From: an uncultured Rhodobiaceae bacterium
Lineage (GTDB): Bacteria > Pseudomonadota > Alphaproteobacteria > Parvibaculales > Parvibaculaceae
NCBI GenBank assembly: GCA_913057645.1
Contig: CAJXOU010000002.1
Location: 32,952-96,951, forward strand
Length of the DNA stretch: 64,000 nt
Reading direction: 5' to 3'
In this document: positions 9,161-16,798 of the stretch, one piece after another
Layout: the number at the start of each line of letters is the position of its first letter
Numbering within the stretch: the first letter of the stretch is position 1
Program-made: the position numbers and the translations under genes
The notes under the pieces: model-generated
What the model saw: only the letters and a program-made list of their open reading frames with translations
Told to the model about the DNA's origin: nothing
Database searches by the model: none

Positions 9161-9418
9161 CGTGACGTAAGGCTAAGCCGACGACTACGGGCTGCCCATG
9201 GGCGTTTGCTATTCGGTGTGTGACTTTCTAGATTCCGAGGGTGGCCCTCGTTGGAGAGGTGGAGACCGGACTGGGCCGGGCTTTCTTCCGCATGTGGGTG
9301 GTTGTCGCATTGGGATAGCCGCCGGCATCCGCTAATTCGAACTGAAGTAAGGCTCATATTTTGGGCAGCTCAAGGATCAGATCGTCCTCGACGGGATCGT
9401 TATGCAGGGACTGGCACC

Positions 9419-10156
9419 ATGACAGACGCAGATACCGGCATCTCCCATGAAACAGAATTCTACCGCCGCCAATATGAGGGTGGCATCGTCTCGCTCGAGC
9501 TAGACCCCGCCACGAAAGTCGCGAAGTTCCAGGAGTCGCTCTCGCCGGGCAAGCGGTATGGGCTGGTTAACGAGATCTTCGAGGGACAGGTGCGTCCCGA
9601 TGACGTGATCGTCGAATTGGGATCGGGCCAGGCCGACTGCCTCGTGCTGATGATCGACCGTTACAAGCTGACCAACGTCACCGCGGTGGATGTTGGCTTC
9701 GCTGAGGACATGCAGAACGGCCCGCTGCGGATGATTAATCGCAACCTCAACCAGAAATGGGATTTAGATGATGGTTCGATTGATTATCTGATCGCGCTGA
9801 TGGTGTTTGAGCATCTATTCGACCCCTTCCATTGCTTCGAAGAAGTCAAACGCGTGCTCAAGCCGCGGGGTGTAGCCTGCGTGAACCTGCCGATCGTCTC
9901 GTCGTTGAAGAATCGTATCAGGCTGCTGTTCGGGCAGATTCCCGTCACCAGTTCCGGTGTCGATGTCTGGTTCCGCGACGCCAATTGGGACGGCAACCAC
10001 CTGCATTATTTCACCGTGCCGCTTCTGAAGCGGCTGGCCGACCGCTGCGGTCTGGCCATGTGCGACTATCGCGGCGTGGGTCGGTTCCACCAGATCAAGG
10101 GCCGCTTCCCCAACTTGCTTGCGGGCGAGCTCAGCTTCACTCTGCGGCACAAATGA
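9419..10156 (+). CDS. Class I SAM-dependent methyltransferase
   Basis: The 245-residue protein starts at ATG 9419 after an AGGGA-type ribosome site; the open frame upstream has no recognisable protein. Motif I is IVELGSGQADCLVLM (about residue 63), the acidic loop is VTAVDVGFAED, and FEEVKRVLKPRGVACVNLP (about 140) is the post-motif characteristic of Methyltransf_11. It has no membrane segment. In this locus it most likely methylates a sugar or chain end in the cytoplasm. It lies between two decayed patches, so it may have arrived with, or survived, a rearrangement. Confidence 0.8.
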   Translation: MTDADTGISHETEFYRRQYEGGIVSLELDPATKVAKFQESLSPGKRYGLVNEIFEGQVRPDDVIVELGSGQADCLVLMIDRYKLTNVTAVDVGFAEDMQNGPLRMINRNLNQKWDLDDGSIDYLIALMVFEHLFDPFHCFEEVKRVLKPRGVACVNLPIVSSLKNRIRLLFGQIPVTSSGVDVWFRDANWDGNHLHYFTVPLLKRLADRCGLAMCDYRGVGRFHQIKGRFPNLLAGELSFTLRHK

Positions 10157-10677
10157 AAGTGCGTTGTGCGTGACCCTCATATCCGAACCGCATCGTTGCG
10201 GGCGTGAGATCGAAATGGTAGCCGGTGCCGTCCGCTCGGTCTGAGTATACTCAGTCGGGAGGTGTGTCGACGTTCTCCAGCGTGTCTTCGCTGTGTATCG
10301 CGATGTGATGCATTGTACATCGTCGGCCAACGGCACCACCGCGCATGAAGTGGCACTGCATGCGTTCGGCGTGGAGTGGGGTCATAAGGCCGTTATCCCC
10401 TTGCTCACCATCATGTTCGGCGCTGGTGTGTTGGGTCTGGATGCGGTGGTACCCGTGTGGTGGACGTGAACTCTCGACAATCGGAGCATCACCGAGAAAG
10501 CACCCGGACCGTGCTTGCCGAACCCATGCGCGTTGCGATCGTGGCGAATAGCTCCATACCCAACACGCTTGCTCAACTCGAAGCCAATGACTATCAATCC
10601 ACGGACACTCGTCACGAACATGGGGGATCAAGGGCAGGTCTACGTTGGAGTTTCATTCGTGAAAAGATACGCAAGCT
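10157..10677 (+). other. Gene-poor patch with coding remnants between the methyltransferase and GT4 genes
   Basis: No intact gene is seen in these 521 bases. Frame 10245-10469 is open and encodes a peptide containing HEVALHAFGVEWGHKAVIP, which looks protein-like but matches nothing I can name. At its right end lies a short frame (10526-10681) that overlaps the next gene. The tight spacing elsewhere in the operon makes this gap stand out as a decayed or deleted gene. No promoter or terminator was convincing. Confidence 0.5.
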
Positions 10678-10681
10678 ATGA
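10526..10681 (+). pseudogene. Internally deleted remnant, probably of a glycosyltransferase
   Basis: ATG 10526 opens a 51-codon frame beginning MRVAIVANSS, a first beta-strand and loop common in GT-B glycosyltransferases. It ends in a basic C-terminus (SFIREKIRKL), and its TGA overlaps the ATG of the next gene as ATGA. Normal-looking ends with almost nothing between them suggest an internal deletion of a former operon gene. The resemblance rests on a few residues, so it could instead be a chance frame. Confidence 0.4.
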
Positions 10682-11859
10682 ATGCTGACCGCAAGCTGAA
10701 GCTAAATATAGTAGTGGGCGGCCGGTTTCACTCCGAGCAGCTTTATGAAGCGGTCAGTGCAGACGGTCATGATGCGCATATCTATGCCAGTTCGCCGGTC
10801 AGATATTTCAAGTCCGTTCCGAGCGGGGCCATTACCTTCGTCCCCAAGCCCGCGCAAATCGTTCAGAAGGTATCGGGACTCCGGATGCCCCGATGGAGTT
10901 CGGAATATTCCTCGATTGCCTTCGACGCGATCGTCTCGCGTATCATGCGCCCCGCGGACCTAGTATGGGGATTCAATGGCGATAGCCAATTGTGTGGACA
11001 GCGGATCAAGGCTCGCGGCGGGATCTATGTCGTGGACCGCGCTTGCCCCCATTTCCTGGCGCAGGAGATTCTGTTGATGCAGGAAAGCTCCGCGACGGGC
11101 TATCCCTATGCTCCGCAGACCCGGCGGGTGCGGGAGCGATTTCTGAGAGAATATGAGATTGCGGATCTTGTTGTTGTGCCGTCGGCGTACTCCGCATCCA
11201 GCTTTCCGGTGCATGGGATAACAGCGGATCGCATCGCGATCGCGCCGCTCGACGCCAATGCGCCGCTGGGGGCCGGGCAAGATGCTCCGCGTATTTCTTT
11301 TCCCGGCTGCGCCGAAGGGGACATCCTGGTTGGCCTTGTCGGAGGTTCTTTTCTACGCAAGGGTATTTTGTATCTCTTGCGTGCTGTCAAATTGCTGAAC
11401 CGTCGCGATATCCGCATCGTTATGCGTGCAACGGAGAGCAATGTTATGCAGCATGCTGAGGCACGGATGCTGTGCGAACAATTGGGTGTCGTCTTTGTAC
11501 CTTATCTGAAGGATATCAACAGTTTTTATCGCTCTCTCGACATGTTTGTCCTGCCCTCGGTAGATGAGGGGTTCGGCATGGTGCTCTACGAGGCACTACG
11601 CAACGGGATACCGACAATCGCCTCCAGTCATGTCGGGGCAATAGACGGGATGGAGTCCGGGAGGGATTTTATCAAGGTCCCGGCTCGAAGCGCCGCGCAC
11701 CTTGCCGACGCGATCGGACGTCTGGCAAGCAATCCGAGCCTGCGGGATCGAATAGGTGCGAATGGACAGGCCTTCCACAAATCGCGGATGGCGCATGGCG
11801 GCCAGTACCAGAACGCCGTGTCCGATATTCTTGCGATACTCGCAAAAGGTGGAGACTGA
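10678..11859 (+). CDS. GT4-family glycosyltransferase
   Basis: The 393-residue protein has an N-terminal LNIVVGGRFHSEQLYEA (about residue 9), DLVWGFNGDS (about 97) and a C-terminal GT4 domain: GLVGGSFLRKGILYLLRAV (about 221), MFVLPSVDEGFGMVLYEAL (about 285) and a final helix. The E-GFGMVLYE pattern is the donor-phosphate contact region of the family. It is probably a cytoplasmic membrane-associated transferase for the repeat unit. A decayed second copy lies at 8787, so the gene was duplicated or reshuffled within the locus. It starts by ATGA overlap with a short remnant frame. Confidence 0.87.
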   Translation: MNADRKLKLNIVVGGRFHSEQLYEAVSADGHDAHIYASSPVRYFKSVPSGAITFVPKPAQIVQKVSGLRMPRWSSEYSSIAFDAIVSRIMRPADLVWGFNGDSQLCGQRIKARGGIYVVDRACPHFLAQEILLMQESSATGYPYAPQTRRVRERFLREYEIADLVVVPSAYSASSFPVHGITADRIAIAPLDANAPLGAGQDAPRISFPGCAEGDILVGLVGGSFLRKGILYLLRAVKLLNRRDIRIVMRATESNVMQHAEARMLCEQLGVVFVPYLKDINSFYRSLDMFVLPSVDEGFGMVLYEALRNGIPTIASSHVGAIDGMESGRDFIKVPARSAAHLADAIGRLASNPSLRDRIGANGQAFHKSRMAHGGQYQNAVSDILAILAKGGD

Positions 11860-11862
11860 ACC

Positions 11863-13194
11863 GTGGTATTCTGGGCAGTCGTAAATGTCGCTATCAGCCT
11901 GATATTCGTGCTGTCAATCAAGGCACCCCTGATGCGGGCCTATTTGATCCTGAACTACGTGCTGATTGTAAACCCAACCTTCATGTGGACTTTCTTCGGT
12001 ATTGCGCATCCGAGGTTCATTCCCGGCCATGGCAGCTATGAAATCGCCCTGATCTACATGGCGCTTTTCAACCTCGTCCTCTGCTGTTCCTTCCTTGTGC
12101 TGATGCGTTTACTGCCCCGGTCGCGGTTTGCCCGCCGCCACGTGCTCGCACATCGCATAAACACGAGCGAGGATACGGGTCGGATGGTCTTTATCGCTGT
12201 CGGTCTCGTGGCACTCGGGGTGACGGGAAAACTGGTGCTCGACTCAATGGGTGCGTTGCGGATGCTGGATGCTGGCGGCACGGGGCCATTCCTGCAGGCA
12301 GTGAAAGTTCTGGCCGGATTCGATTTGCTCAGTATCGTGTTGCTGGGCGAGCTGCGCTTGTCGGCCAAGCGACGCCAGAAGCTTCTGAATTCCGTATTGG
12401 CGAGCGTTCTTCTGATTTCATTCATTCTCGCCGTCGCGAGTGGATCGCGCTCGCAATCCGTGACAGTGCTGTTGCTTGGCTTGCTGGCCTATCGCGATGT
12501 TGTTTTGCATTACCGGTTGGTTGTTGTTCCCGTTCTGGCACTTGTGATTCCAGTCGTTTTCATGCTGTTTCCGTTGCTCGGTCACTACCGAAACCACAAT
12601 TACGATCTGACGGAGGCGCTCTATCTTCTGGAAAAAACAAACCAGGACAGATATGAGATCATGCTCGATGTGGTGGCCACCCGCCTGAATTACCAAGAGA
12701 CCGTTGCGCGTGCGGTAGATGTTGTGCAGCACCAGGGGCCAATGGGTGGTGCGGTCTACTGGAACAACATTGTCGGCGTGATACCAAGGTTGATATGGGA
12801 GGGAAAGCCAAGCATCGACAACGACAGTCGGCAGATTGGGCATATGCTCGGCATCGTGACAGTGGATGATACGTCCACCTCTATTGGTTTACAGGTCGTG
12901 GGCGAGTCTTTCTTTGAGTACGGATGGTTGGGATTGTGGGTCGCTGTTTTCCAAGCGCTTATTTTCACAATGATCCACAAGAACTTGTATTGCCCGGGTA
13001 ACCGGGTAGGGATGACCGCATATATCTTTGTAAGTCTCTATATCTTGCAACGCGATGGCTATTTCGCGGTTGTTCCCGGCCTGATCTGGTTGCTCATCGG
13101 GTTCATTCTCTTTTTCGGGACATTCGCCGTGTTGATGCCCAGAAGACGCAAGCCCCCTTCCAATGAAACTTTGCCATATCGTTTCTCACATTGA
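11863..13194 (+). CDS. wzy: Wzy-type O-antigen/capsule polymerase
   Basis: This 443-residue integral membrane protein has about ten to twelve hydrophobic segments. A long hydrophilic stretch (about residues 245-350) contains VIPRLIWEGKPSIDNDS, typical of the big periplasmic loop of oligosaccharide repeat-unit polymerases. An SGSRSQ turn near residue 190 also fits the family. It would join repeat units on undecaprenyl carrier in the periplasm. GTG 11863 lies three bases after the preceding stop. Base composition is visibly more AT-rich than in neighbouring genes, as is common for wzy. The next gene starts 32 bases inside its 3' end. Confidence 0.82.
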   Translation: MVFWAVVNVAISLIFVLSIKAPLMRAYLILNYVLIVNPTFMWTFFGIAHPRFIPGHGSYEIALIYMALFNLVLCCSFLVLMRLLPRSRFARRHVLAHRINTSEDTGRMVFIAVGLVALGVTGKLVLDSMGALRMLDAGGTGPFLQAVKVLAGFDLLSIVLLGELRLSAKRRQKLLNSVLASVLLISFILAVASGSRSQSVTVLLLGLLAYRDVVLHYRLVVVPVLALVIPVVFMLFPLLGHYRNHNYDLTEALYLLEKTNQDRYEIMLDVVATRLNYQETVARAVDVVQHQGPMGGAVYWNNIVGVIPRLIWEGKPSIDNDSRQIGHMLGIVTVDDTSTSIGLQVVGESFFEYGWLGLWVAVFQALIFTMIHKNLYCPGNRVGMTAYIFVSLYILQRDGYFAVVPGLIWLLIGFILFFGTFAVLMPRRRKPPSNETLPYRFSH

Positions 13195-14302
13195 TGAAGA
13201 GGCCAGCGGGCCTTCGTATAGTGTACCGCGCCTTTGTAAGGCGGTTGCGGGAGTGGGTAACGCCGTCACGCTGGCGACACTTGATCGTGGTGCCGGGCGA
13301 CGCGATTTGGGCACAGTCGAGCACAAGGCATTCGTACAATCTGGTTTCCCAGTAAAACTTGGCCGTTCTGCGGAGATGCGGGATTGGCTGGCAGGCGCGC
13401 GCGACGAGGGGTTCGAGCTGATCCACAGTCACGGACTTTGGATGATGCCCAATATCTATCCCGCTGCTGTCGCTGCGCGCGCGAAGATCCCCCACGTGGT
13501 TGCGCCTCGCGGCACATTGGACCCGGCTGCGCTGGTCTATTCGCGGCACCTCAAACTTGCGGCATGGTATCTGGGTCAAAGGCGGGTCCTGCAACAGGCA
13601 GCCGCGTTGCATGCCACGAGCGAGGAAGAGGCCGGACAGTTCCGCGCGCTGGGATTCCGGCAGCCGATCATCCTGTTGCCAAATGGTATCGACATGCCCT
13701 CTGCCAACCGCCCGCCACGGCAGGCCCGGCGAACCTTGCTCTATCTGGGCCGGCTACACGCCAAGAAGGGACTCGATATGCTGCTCGGGGCCTGGGCGGA
13801 GCTGGAGGCAACATATCCCGATTGGGATCTGCGGATTGTGGGCCGGGGTACCGCCGAATTCGAGGCGAGTCTCGTCCGAGATATCGAGGCGTTGAAGCTA
13901 AGGCGCGTCCGGATTGACGGACCGCTATACGGCGAAGAGAAGCTACGAGCCTTGAAGGCTGCGGATCTTTTTGTTTTGCCGACGCGGGGCGAGAATTTCG
14001 GCATGGTCGTTGCGGAGGCATTTGCCGCGGGAACCCCGGTCTTGACGACGCGCGGCGCCCCTTGGTCCGGGATCAAAACACATCGCTGTGGTTGGTGGAC
14101 CGATCCTGTACCGGAAGCCATTGGCGCCGGTCTTTCGGATGCGCTTTCACTACCGTCTGATACGCTTGAGGAGATGGGCTTGCGTGGACGTGCTTGGATG
14201 ACGAGAAGCTACTCGTGGGACAATATCGGCATGCGAATGGCGGCGGCATATCTCTGGCTTTGCCATGGTGGATCACAGCCTCAAGATGTACTGCGGATGT
14301 AA
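13163..14302 (+). CDS. GT4-family glycosyltransferase
   Basis: The 379-residue protein begins MKLCHIVSHIDEEASGPSYSV, the first strand and acceptor loop of GT-B enzymes. It carries IHSHGLWMMPNIY (about residue 93) and VVAPRGTLDPAAL (about 112), motifs shared with capsule and colanic-acid transferases. The donor domain has LLYLGRLHAKKGLDMLL (about 192) and LFVLPTRGENFGMVVAEAFAAGTPVL (about 270-295) with the expected EX7E glutamates. Its start overlaps the polymerase gene. The acceptor and sugar are not deducible. Confidence 0.88.
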   Translation: MKLCHIVSHIDEEASGPSYSVPRLCKAVAGVGNAVTLATLDRGAGRRDLGTVEHKAFVQSGFPVKLGRSAEMRDWLAGARDEGFELIHSHGLWMMPNIYPAAVAARAKIPHVVAPRGTLDPAALVYSRHLKLAAWYLGQRRVLQQAAALHATSEEEAGQFRALGFRQPIILLPNGIDMPSANRPPRQARRTLLYLGRLHAKKGLDMLLGAWAELEATYPDWDLRIVGRGTAEFEASLVRDIEALKLRRVRIDGPLYGEEKLRALKAADLFVLPTRGENFGMVVAEAFAAGTPVLTTRGAPWSGIKTHRCGWWTDPVPEAIGAGLSDALSLPSDTLEEMGLRGRAWMTRSYSWDNIGMRMAAAYLWLCHGGSQPQDVLRM

Positions 14303-14332
14303 TGCAGAGATGATTGTATTCAGGGGGAGTGA

Positions 14333-15004
14333 ATGTTAGCGCGCGCCACCAAGGAATTGTTCTACACAGTGGCCGGACTGGTCATGGCGCTCAATGGGCA
14401 TATCTACAGGACTTTCCGAGCCGGAAGCGCGGTCAGGAAATCGAGTGTACGCTTGCATCTCGGACCCGGACAGAAGGCCTATCTCCCGGGTTGGACCAAC
14501 ATCGATGCCAACATGTTCACCAGTAAATGTGACATCTGGCTTGACTTGAGGAATCCCCTTCCGTTTCCGGACAACTCCGTCGACGCCATTTATTCACACC
14601 ACATGATCGAGAATCTTCCCGATATCGAGGCCTATTTCAGAGATACGTTTCGCGTGCTGAAACCGGGTGGCATATACCGGGCAGCGGGTCCGAACGGCGA
14701 TATGGCCATAGCAAAATTCATAGAAAATGATCACGACTGGTTTGGCGACTGGCCCGACAAATACGACAGCATCGGTGGCCGCTTTGCCAATTTCATCTTC
14801 TGTAGAAATGAACATCTTACAATTCTGACGGAGAGCTACCTCACGGAACTGGCGCAGCGGGCCGGCTTCAAACATGTCAAGCGCCTTCTGCCGGTGATGG
14901 AGACGGGGCACACGCATCTGTTCGAGGACTGCCTCGCGCATGAGCATGAACGCGACTACGACGCGCCGCATACGCTGGTACTTGAGCTGGAAAAAGCGAT
15001 CTGA
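14333..15004 (+). CDS. Class I SAM-dependent methyltransferase, predicted-SAM type
   Basis: The 223-residue protein is preceded by a strong AGGGGGAG site. It has VRLHLGPGQKAYLPGWTNIDAN (about residue 39), the glycine loop plus the W.N.D motif of small polysaccharide-locus methyltransferases. DNSVDAIYSHHMIENLPD (about 82) and FRVLKPGGIYRAAGP (about 106) follow. The N-terminal ~25 residues are somewhat hydrophobic and may touch the membrane. It probably methylates a sugar of the glycan. It stands nine bases before the GT2 gene, in the same direction. Confidence 0.8.
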   Translation: MLARATKELFYTVAGLVMALNGHIYRTFRAGSAVRKSSVRLHLGPGQKAYLPGWTNIDANMFTSKCDIWLDLRNPLPFPDNSVDAIYSHHMIENLPDIEAYFRDTFRVLKPGGIYRAAGPNGDMAIAKFIENDHDWFGDWPDKYDSIGGRFANFIFCRNEHLTILTESYLTELAQRAGFKHVKRLLPVMETGHTHLFEDCLAHEHERDYDAPHTLVLELEKAI

Positions 15005-15012
15005 GGCGAATT

Positions 15013-15903
15013 GTGATTGTGGATCAAGGTTCTCTGCCACTGGCTGTCGTGATGATCTCGTACGACGAGGCACACAATATGCCTTCTGTGCTCGAGAACT
15101 TGCGCGGCTTCGCTTCGGAAGTGTTCCTCGTAGACAGTTACAGTGTCGACGATACGGTCGACATCGCGATCGCGAACGGGGTGCATGTCGTGCAGCGTCC
15201 GTTCCGCGGTTTCGGCGACCAATGGAACTTTGCTATGTCCGACCTGCCGATAACCGCGCCCTGGACCATGAAGCTCGACCCAGATGAACGGTTGACTCCT
15301 GCACTTAAGCGAGCCATCGCCTGCGCCATCGAACGGGATCGTAGCGATGTCTTCTCGTTCCCAAGGCGACTTTGGTTCATGGGCCGTCCCCTTTCCGTTC
15401 GACAGGATGTCGTTCGATTGTGGCGAACCGGAACCTGTCGATTCACGGACAGTTCGGTCAACGAGCACCCCTTGGTCGAGGGGCGTCATGAGCGGCTTGC
15501 AGCCGAACTTGAGCATCATGATAGCCCGACGCTGCATCACTGGTACGAGAAGCAAAATCGCTATAGCACGGCAGAGGCCAATGCTGCCTATGCGGGAAGA
15601 AAATTGCAGGCTCAGCAGCCAGACCTGTTCGGTAATGGGCTGCAGCGCCGAATGTGGCTCAAGGCCGTTTATCACCATGTACCGCTGCGCCACATGCTGA
15701 TGTGGCTTTATTGCCTGGTTTGGCTGGGTGCATGGCGAGGGGGGCGTGCGGGCTGGATTTGGGCGCGGATGCGAAGCGAGGTATTTCGCATGCGCGAGAT
15801 CAAGCGCCTCGAGATGACGTGGCAGGGGCGCGCCTATGATGTGCCTCCGCGCGTCAGGGGCGCGCCTCACCCGCGCGTGCCGCAGATCGACCCTGACAGC
15901 TAG
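15013..15903 (+). CDS. GT2-family glycosyltransferase (WaaE/KdtX-like)
   Basis: The 296-residue GT-A protein opens with LAVVMISYDEAHNMPSVL (about residue 9) and VFLVDSYSVDDTVDIA (about 36). It has a WTMKLDPDERLTPAL metal/donor region (about 84), then FMGRPLSVRQDVVRLWRTG (about 122) and NEHPLVEG, which characterise the WaaE-type LPS core beta-glucosyltransferases. The C-terminal part has one or two membrane-associating helices (LMWLYCLVWLGAW). It starts at GTG 15013; no better ATG precedes these motifs. It may act on LPS core or on the repeat unit. Confidence 0.85.
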   Translation: MIVDQGSLPLAVVMISYDEAHNMPSVLENLRGFASEVFLVDSYSVDDTVDIAIANGVHVVQRPFRGFGDQWNFAMSDLPITAPWTMKLDPDERLTPALKRAIACAIERDRSDVFSFPRRLWFMGRPLSVRQDVVRLWRTGTCRFTDSSVNEHPLVEGRHERLAAELEHHDSPTLHHWYEKQNRYSTAEANAAYAGRKLQAQQPDLFGNGLQRRMWLKAVYHHVPLRHMLMWLYCLVWLGAWRGGRAGWIWARMRSEVFRMREIKRLEMTWQGRAYDVPPRVRGAPHPRVPQIDPDS

Positions 15904-15916
15904 ATAAGGACGCAGT

Positions 15917-16708
15917 ATGGAACGGTTGCGTGGAGTGTTGCGTGGGGTATTGGGATGGGATTCCCGGGCCTATCGGTTCGGTGCAGAACTTCTGAATCTC
16001 GTAAGCTTGATAAGAATCGAGGGCCTCGCCACAACGCGTACCCTCTTGCATTTGAGATCGGCCTCTCCCGGCGGGTCCGCGCGGGCGATAAATTTTGCGA
16101 GGCTGGCCTACCCTTTTTTTATTCGTCCAGGTACCAAGGATGTCACCGTCGCAATTAACAATTTTGTGCGCGAAGAGTACGGTGCGGTAATCCACGTGTT
16201 GCAGCCCCGTTTGCTGGTCGATGGCGGCGCCTATATTGGCGACACTTCGGCTTATTTCCTTAGCCGCTATCCAAGTCTGCGCAGCATCGCGTTGGAACCC
16301 ATGGAAGATAACCTCAAGATCGCGCGCCGCAACCTCGCTTTATATGGCGATCGGGTTGAACTCTTATCCATGGCGCTGACTGCTGACGGTGCGCGAGTGC
16401 ATATGTCTGGTGTGGAGACCGGTGCGCGCGTTTCAGACAGTGGTTGCGTTGAAGTGCCCTCGACGACCATTGCACAAATCCTGTCAAGCTTGCCCGAAGG
16501 CCGGATTGATATTCTGAAGCTGGACATTGAAGGTGCCGAGGGACCGATTTTTGCCCAACAGCCGGAGGCTTGGCTCCCGTATGTTGATAGCATCATCGTT
16601 GAGACCCACGGACCTGCGATCACGACGACTGTCCTGGACGCGCTCGACCGCAACGGCTGGATTGCTGAACGCCACCGCAATCTATATTTCTGCTGCCCCA
16701 CTGTATGA
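15917..16708 (+). CDS. FkbM-family methyltransferase
   Basis: The 263-residue protein has LLVDGGAYIGDTSAYFL (about residue 96), ALEPMEDNLKIARRNL (about 119) and ILKLDIEGAEGPIF (about 198), the three signatures of FkbM O-methyltransferases. The second acidic motif (KLDIEGAE) is especially diagnostic. A ribosome site (AAGGA) precedes ATG 15917. It likely O-methylates a hydroxyl in the polysaccharide and is the last gene of the left polysaccharide block. The 90 bases after it hold no recognisable gene. Confidence 0.87.
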   Translation: MERLRGVLRGVLGWDSRAYRFGAELLNLVSLIRIEGLATTRTLLHLRSASPGGSARAINFARLAYPFFIRPGTKDVTVAINNFVREEYGAVIHVLQPRLLVDGGAYIGDTSAYFLSRYPSLRSIALEPMEDNLKIARRNLALYGDRVELLSMALTADGARVHMSGVETGARVSDSGCVEVPSTTIAQILSSLPEGRIDILKLDIEGAEGPIFAQQPEAWLPYVDSIIVETHGPAITTTVLDALDRNGWIAERHRNLYFCCPTV

Positions 16709-16798
16709 GGCTGTACCCATGAGGAAAGTCTCGCGATCGCTACAATACAAAAATGACATGAAAGAAAAGGCGTCTCAGGTTTCTGTGCAAGAGCAGAG

